In this document: positions 59,844 to 64,000 of the stretch, one piece after another
How the letters are laid out: the number at the start of each line of letters is the position of its first letter
How positions within the stretch are numbered: position 1 is the stretch's first letter
Assembly (NCBI GenBank): GCA_030015575.1
Contig: JASDDO010000001.1
Span: 138,031,988 to 138,095,987 of the forward strand
Length of the DNA stretch: 64,000 nucleotides
Origin: Agapanthus africanus
Lineage: Eukaryota > Streptophyta > Magnoliopsida > Asparagales > Amaryllidaceae
Direction of reading: 5' to 3'
The notes under the pieces: generated by a model
Databases searched by the model: none
Seen by the model: only the letters and a program-made list of their open reading frames with translations
What the model was told of the DNA's origin: nothing
Made by a program: the position numbers and the translations under genes

Positions 59844-59849
59844 AATAAA
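59844..59849 (+). terminator. Poly(A) signal of antisense gene 1
   Basis: AATAAA 78 bp after the final stop, following TAAGGCTGGGGAGCTTATAA, a motif shared with antisense gene 2. Confidence 0.6.
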
Positions 59850-60235
59850 GTATTTTTAGCTCGTAAGTGTTTTTGTCTCTGAAGCCTTTTTATCCCGCAA
59901 GTCTTTTTATTTCGCAAGTGTTTTTAGCTCATTAAGTGTTTTTGTCTCTGAAGCCTTTTTATCTCGCAAGTATTTTATCTCGCAAGTGTTTTTATCTCGC
60001 CTTCGGAGTGCTTCTTTTTTCGCAAATGTTGGGCGAGCGCGACGTAAGAGCTAAGCCAAGCATAGGCAGACCGGCATTCACCCTTTCCCCGGAGTCAAGG
60101 CGACGATCGTGCATCGAGTATGAATTGAGTGATAGCCAAGGGTAGGCAGACCGGTGCCCTACCTTTCCCTGGAGTCAAGGCAACGATCGTACATCGAGTA
60201 TGAATCGAGCGATAACCAAGGGTAGGCAGACCGGT
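59850..60235 (+). repeat. Short tandem repeats downstream of antisense gene 1
   Basis: 59860-60010: units of about 25 bp with TCGCAAGTGTTTTTATCTC. 60050-60235: about two copies of an 88-90-bp unit with GGTAGGCAGACCGG and GGAGTCAAGGC. Non-coding. Confidence 0.7.
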
Positions 60236-60279
60236 GCCCCATATATCAAGTTCTTGAGTAGGATGAACAGGGAACTAAT

Positions 60280-60830
60280 CGGTCACATATTAATGAGGGC
60301 TTTGGATCTGCGGATTTGCTGGGCAGGAAGCCACCCTTAATAGATTATTTGAGCAGGAAACTACACGAATGCCTCTTGTTGAGGGCTTTGGATCCGCGGA
60401 TTGGCCGGGCAGGAATCTGCCCTCAGCGGATGAACCAAGTAGGAAGCTACTCGGATGACTCTTGTCGAAGGGTTTGGATCCGCAGATTTGCCGGGAAGGA
60501 GGCTGCCCTCAGCGGATGAAACGAGCAGGAAGCTACTCGGATGTCTCTTTTCGAGGGCTTTGGATCCGCGGATTTGCCGGGCAGGAAGCTACCCTCAGTG
60601 GATGAACCGAGCAGGAAGCTACTCGGATTCCTCTTATCGAGAGCTTTGGATCCGTGGATTTTCCGGGCAGGGAGCTGTCCTCAGTGGATGAACCGAGCAG
60701 GAAGCTACTCGGATGCCTCTTGTCGAGGACTTTGGATCCATGGATTGGCCGGGCAGGAAGCTGCCCTCAGCGAATGAACCGAGCAGGAAGCTACTCGGAT
60801 GCCTCTTGTCGAGGGCTTTGGATCTGACAG
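60280..60830 (+). repeat. 86-bp tandem repeat, about six to seven copies
   Basis: Unit with GAGCAGGAAGCTACTCGGAT, CTCTTGTCGAGGGCTTTGG and ATCCGCGGATTGGCCGGG. Equivalent points recur at 60455, 60541 and 60713 (86 bp and twice 86 bp). Open frames across it are a product of the repeat. A remnant of this unit occurs at 18720-18810. Confidence 0.88.
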
Positions 60831-60991
60831 TTATTCTTTTGAACGCCGTTCCACCTTCCTTGACCCGTATAGGGGGGAATGGTGACCGTCACGGATGACA
60901 CATGGACGTTCCTTATCGGGAAGGTGTGATATTCCATGATTTGCGTGGTTGCGCGAGTAGATCTCGGCCGTTGGAAGATTTTTGTTAAGGC

Positions 60992-60999
60992 TATAAATA
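60992..60999 (+). promoter_or_regulatory. TATA box of antisense gene 2
   Basis: TATAAATA (in GGCTATAAATATCG) 73 bp before ATG 61065. Confidence 0.6.
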
Positions 61000-61064
61000 T
61001 CGAAGGTATGGCCTCACCTTCTAATTCTTATATTGGCTTCTTCCTAGTTGTGTGTTTCTTGAAG

Positions 61065-61563
61065 ATGACCAGGCGCGTATACACCATCATGGAGATCGTA
61101 TCTCGGGACGATGTGTATTTTTATAATCTCGATCGTTCCGAAGAAACATACGAGGTGGTGATAGACCGCTTGGAGGGCCACTGTGGGCGCCTACTTTCCC
61201 GACGATCTTCTCTCTTTCATATGCTAATCTATGCGATATGGAGGTCTTCCCCGGGTCTGTACAACACCTTATCTCCACAGTTGATGGACGAGGCATTTGA
61301 TAAAATGTATACAGTCCACGAGTTTGGTCTGATCTCGAAGAGCAGGCGGGACCGCTCGGTTGACCTTCTTCTTGAGTGTTTCTAGCAAAGGTTGGTTGTT
61401 GCATCTTGCTCGGCGGATGAGAATCCCGGCAGGTCCATGGCTTCTAGGGTCCACAGGTACCGTCAGAGGGAGCAGGCGGAGGCTGCCTGGGCTCGGCTGG
61501 AGGAGATTTCTTTCGAGTATCATCGCCAATGTTATCTTAATCCTCTTCCTCCTTTGCTATAAT
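61065..61563 (+). pseudogene. Antisense gene 2 of the Tat element, unknown protein
   Basis: Plus-strand frame from ATG 61065 (MTRRVYTIMEIVSRDDVYFY) to TAA 61561-61563, 165 codons, interrupted by TAG at 61383-61385. Upstream in-frame ATGs (60936, 61008) lie before or too near the expected start site, so 61065 is preferred. It contains VIDRLEGHCGRLLSRRSSLFHMLIYAIW and a charged, possibly helical C-terminus (HRYRQREQAEAAWARLEEISFEYH). I recognise no domain. TATA box, short 5' leader, poly(A) signal and a 3' motif shared with gene 1 indicate a real transcription unit rather than a chance frame. Confidence 0.55.
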
Positions 61564-61596
61564 AGTTATAAGGCTGGGGAGCCTATAACACCTCCG

Positions 61597-61602
61597 AATA
61601 AA
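61597..61602 (+). terminator. Poly(A) signal of antisense gene 2
   Basis: AATAAA (within GAATAAATAAAT) 34 bp after the stop, preceded by TAAGGCTGGGGAGCCTATAA, nearly identical to the motif after gene 1. Confidence 0.6.
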
Positions 61603-61813
61603 TAAATTTATCTTTGGTCGAGGTCATGGTGTATTGTCTCTTTCTTCCTTTCCATACTTTATTTTTGCCTCCTCCGACCCTAAGCTCGGGGCCGAGGAAA
61701 ATAATGAAGCGCTCGAGCCCCGGGGTGGTGCTGAAGTCTATTTTGTGAGGACTTAGTTTGGAAAACTTAGCCAATGCGGAATGGAATTGCATTATTCAAA
61801 AGAGGGTACATGT

Positions 61814-62367
61814 TTATTTATACAACTTAAACTTTTCGGCGTTATATGGCCGGGGAAAATTACGCCCTCCAGAGTCCTGGAGGCGGTAGGCTCCACCGGG
61901 TAATACTTCCGTTCCAAGAAACGGTCCATCCCACTTCGGGGAGAACTTATGTAGCCTCCCTTGGTTTACGAACTCATTTCTCTGCAAGACCAGGTCTCCT
62001 GTCTTGAAGGTTCGATGCTTAACTCGGGCATTGTAGTAGCGAGCGGTTTGCTGCTGATAGGCGGCCGATCTGATTTGCGCTCGATCTCATTTTTCTAACA
62101 AGATTTCCAAGTTGCTTCATAGTGCCAAGGTGTTAGTTTCATCGTCAAAGTGTTTGACCCTATAACTAGGCAATCCAATTTCTGCGGGGACCATTGCTTC
62201 GGTACCGTAGCAGTGGCTGAACGGGGTTTCTCCTATTGGCGTTTTCCTTGATGTCCGCAGTGCCCAGAGCACATGTTGCAGTTCCTCGACCCAGCTACCT
62301 TGCCTCCCTTCCAGGTGAGCCCGGAGCCCGTGAATGATGCTTCGTTTTGCTACTTCGGGTTGCCCGT
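61814..62367 (-). pseudogene. Tat integrase, C-terminal part (truncated by LTR H)
   Basis: Minus-strand frame starting GQPEVAKRSIIHGLRAHLEG at the H junction, through GSWVEELQHVLWALRTSRKTP, YQQQTARYYNARVKHR, TGDLVLQRNEF and WDGPFLGTEVLPGGAYRLQ to the TAA at 61814-61816. Two internal TGA codons lie where Arg (CGA) is likely. The core with the catalytic residues lies beyond H. The end near antisense gene 2 is only about 210 bp from that gene's poly(A) signal, so the two are convergent. Confidence 0.88.
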
Positions 62368-64000
62368 TGGTAGTTGTATGTATGCCCTAGAGGCCATTAT
62401 TGTACATGATTGTATATTATAGTGGATGCTTAGACTTATATAGAGAGTACTTTCTTGCTCGATATGATAGTATGCTATCTGGTTACTCTTTATCTTAACA
62501 TGTACACTTGTACTGTCTCTCCGTTACATGTTGATAAAGCCCCTAGGATGTGTACTTGACAACCAGGACAATGATGTAGATCATATTAGTGGGGCCAGGG
62601 TAGTCTAGAGGTACATCCTTTAATTGTTCCTAGTCGAGGGTGTATCGAGACGGGGCATCGATATTCCAAAGTAGAGTAGCGTATATGCTTCTTGACCCAT
62701 ATGATGGGCGATGGATGATTTCATATCCATTGGTGTTTGACATCAAAGATAGTATACGGGTGCTCAGTGGAGACTGGTTACACTAAATAGGACTCGCCGA
62801 GAACTCCTAGATGGTATTATACATATCGTCAGATAGCAGTTCTTTGGTGACACTGGTACAAGTTAGTTTTTAGACCCGAGATCGTCATAGAGTCTTGTGT
62901 GATTCCCACTGTACTTTGATTTCCACCTTACCACGTTCAAGAGAGCATGCAAAACGATAATTTTTGGGTACAGTCCCGAGTCACATGGAGGCAATGAGCG
63001 ATAGGAGGGGATTCGTCTCTCCCCGTATTAGGGGTTGATGTTGCGTTGTGCTCGATCGGCGATAACAGAAAGTCCCGGGCCAGGGCTGATACTGAGAATT
63101 ACTGGTAAGTGTTAACAGTAGTTTTTCGACCCGTTATGAGCCTCACATTGGCATGACTTATCAAGTTATTGGGGTCTGACGTTTACCACCCTCAGGCTAG
63201 ATATGTGACATATCATATGAAGAGACCGGACTGTACGGTAGTGTTACTTATTGGATTCACGGGAGTATGAACAAGCTTGCTTGTTGATCTTCTAATCGCT
63301 CAATACCTGGGTAGCCGTTACGTCCAGCTAGTACCGCTGACGGCTTGTGGGTGACTGATATGATCATCACCTACTGCCGGCATATTGACGAGTCTTTAAA
63401 GTCCAACACAGAGGTTTCCTAGCTCATGCGAAATAAAGTATGGCACATGTGTGATATGTGCGGGACCGAGATTAATACGTGTATGTGATACCGTATTCTA
63501 ATCTCGCGATATAGGTTATATGTGATATAACCGGATTATTGAATCAAGTGTTGATACAATAATTTATTAAATGATATTAGTCGATTGTATGCGATACAGC
63601 CAGGTTATTAAATCAAGTGTTGATTTAATAATTTAATGTATAATTATATATATTTGATATATTAATATGCATTAACTAATATTAGCTCACTTAAGAAAAT
63701 CTTTTCTCTAAATACATACAAATATATATGTGATATATATTAATGTATTTATTTTTGTGTCATGCTAGATGATACATTGGACTTGGATGTGTGAGACTAA
63801 TACCATACTTAAGATAATGTGGGGATTTAATTATTAAGGGAAAATCAAAATTAGGTGGAAATTAGCAAGGCTTGAGATGCTTGTGGAAGCATGGAGAAGT
63901 TTTGACTTAAGTCTACTAATTTTGTTTTACTCTAGATATTTATTAACCCAACCATTATCTTTAGCCATGGTTTAGTCTTTACATGAGTTTATATGTGATA
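62368..64000 (+). repeat. H: Angela-type LTR, runs off the window
   Basis: TGGTAGTTGTATGTATGCCCTAGAGG (first 20 bases match the E2 LTR start apart from one or two changes), then U3 collinear with E2/E3. It includes the paired palindromes at 63535-63562 and 63605-63631. Inserted in F's integrase. At 1633 bp it is about 450 bp short of a full LTR, so solo LTR versus full element cannot be told. Confidence 0.87.

Larger units (their letters stand above)
56244..62367 (-). mobile_element. F: Tat-lineage Ty3/gypsy element, 5' side cut by LTR H
   Basis: On the minus strand: integrase C-terminal part (62367-61814), then a long region with two plus-strand (antisense) genes and tandem repeats, a polypurine tract (57044-57060, minus strand AGAGTGGGGGTCT) and the 3' LTR (57043-56244). 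The integrase reads GSWVEELQHVLWALRTS...GETPFS...YGTEAMVPAEIGLPS, a Tat-type signature. gag, PR and RT would lie beyond H, outside the window. Antisense genes between integrase and the 3' LTR are known for some Tat elements. Confidence 0.85.

Noticed and set aside
60316..60898. Several repetitive frames as a repeat protein gene
   Set aside because: They are the same 86-bp unit read in successive frames, since 86 is not divisible by three; an array, not a gene.

Overview
This is plant nuclear DNA: an intergenic block of nested LTR retrotransposons. I found no host protein-coding gene, tRNA gene or genuine rRNA gene. The evidence is an Athila-type Ty3/gypsy element with a tRNA-Asp-like primer site, several Ty1/copia elements whose LTR starts and proteins resemble the Angela/BARE lineage (initiator-Met primer site, LTRs of about 2.1 kb starting TGTTRG...ATGCCCTAGAGGCC), Tat-lineage gypsy pieces, and a Cassandra TRIM carrying 5S-like sequence. 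This mix suits a large-genome angiosperm. I cannot name the species.

Layout. 1-10285: a young Athila element (+), 5' LTR cut by the window edge, gag-pol in one frame broken by four nonsense codons, inserted in an Angela-type LTR. 10286-18719: Angela-type element E2 (+), without gag and with a dead pol. 18720-19911: end of a Tat element (+). 20312-30524: Angela-type element E3, bounded by CTACC target duplications but with its whole interior inverted relative to its outer LTR ends, which makes an LTR palindrome at each end. 30697-31532: Cassandra (-). 32686-36711 and 49237-50429: an unclassified, minisatellite-rich repeat X, split by a complete Angela-type element E4 (-, 36717-49231, TTTGC duplication) that itself holds a solo LTR (42052-44088, GTAGA duplication). 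50430-54263: 5' half of an Angela-type element G (+). 54345-56243: a second copy of the 3' part of X. 56244-62367: a Tat element F (-) with two genes on its antisense strand, at least one with introns. 62368-64000: start of an Angela-type LTR H (+).

Most notable. (1) E3 is a retrotransposon with an inverted interior and two giant LTR palindromes. (2) E2 and E3 share a gag deletion, loss of the RT motif-A Asp, loss of an RNase H Glu and the same RNase H stop codon. The shared lesions, and E3's LTRs at about 97-98% identity by eye, suggest a family that moves while lacking its own Gag and RT. (3) Hairpins at conserved positions in the leaders are candidate packaging or dimerisation signals. (4) The Tat element carries antisense, intron-containing genes with their own TATA and poly(A) signals.

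All homology calls come from reading the sequence and recalled family motifs; no database search was run. Identity figures are estimates by eye.
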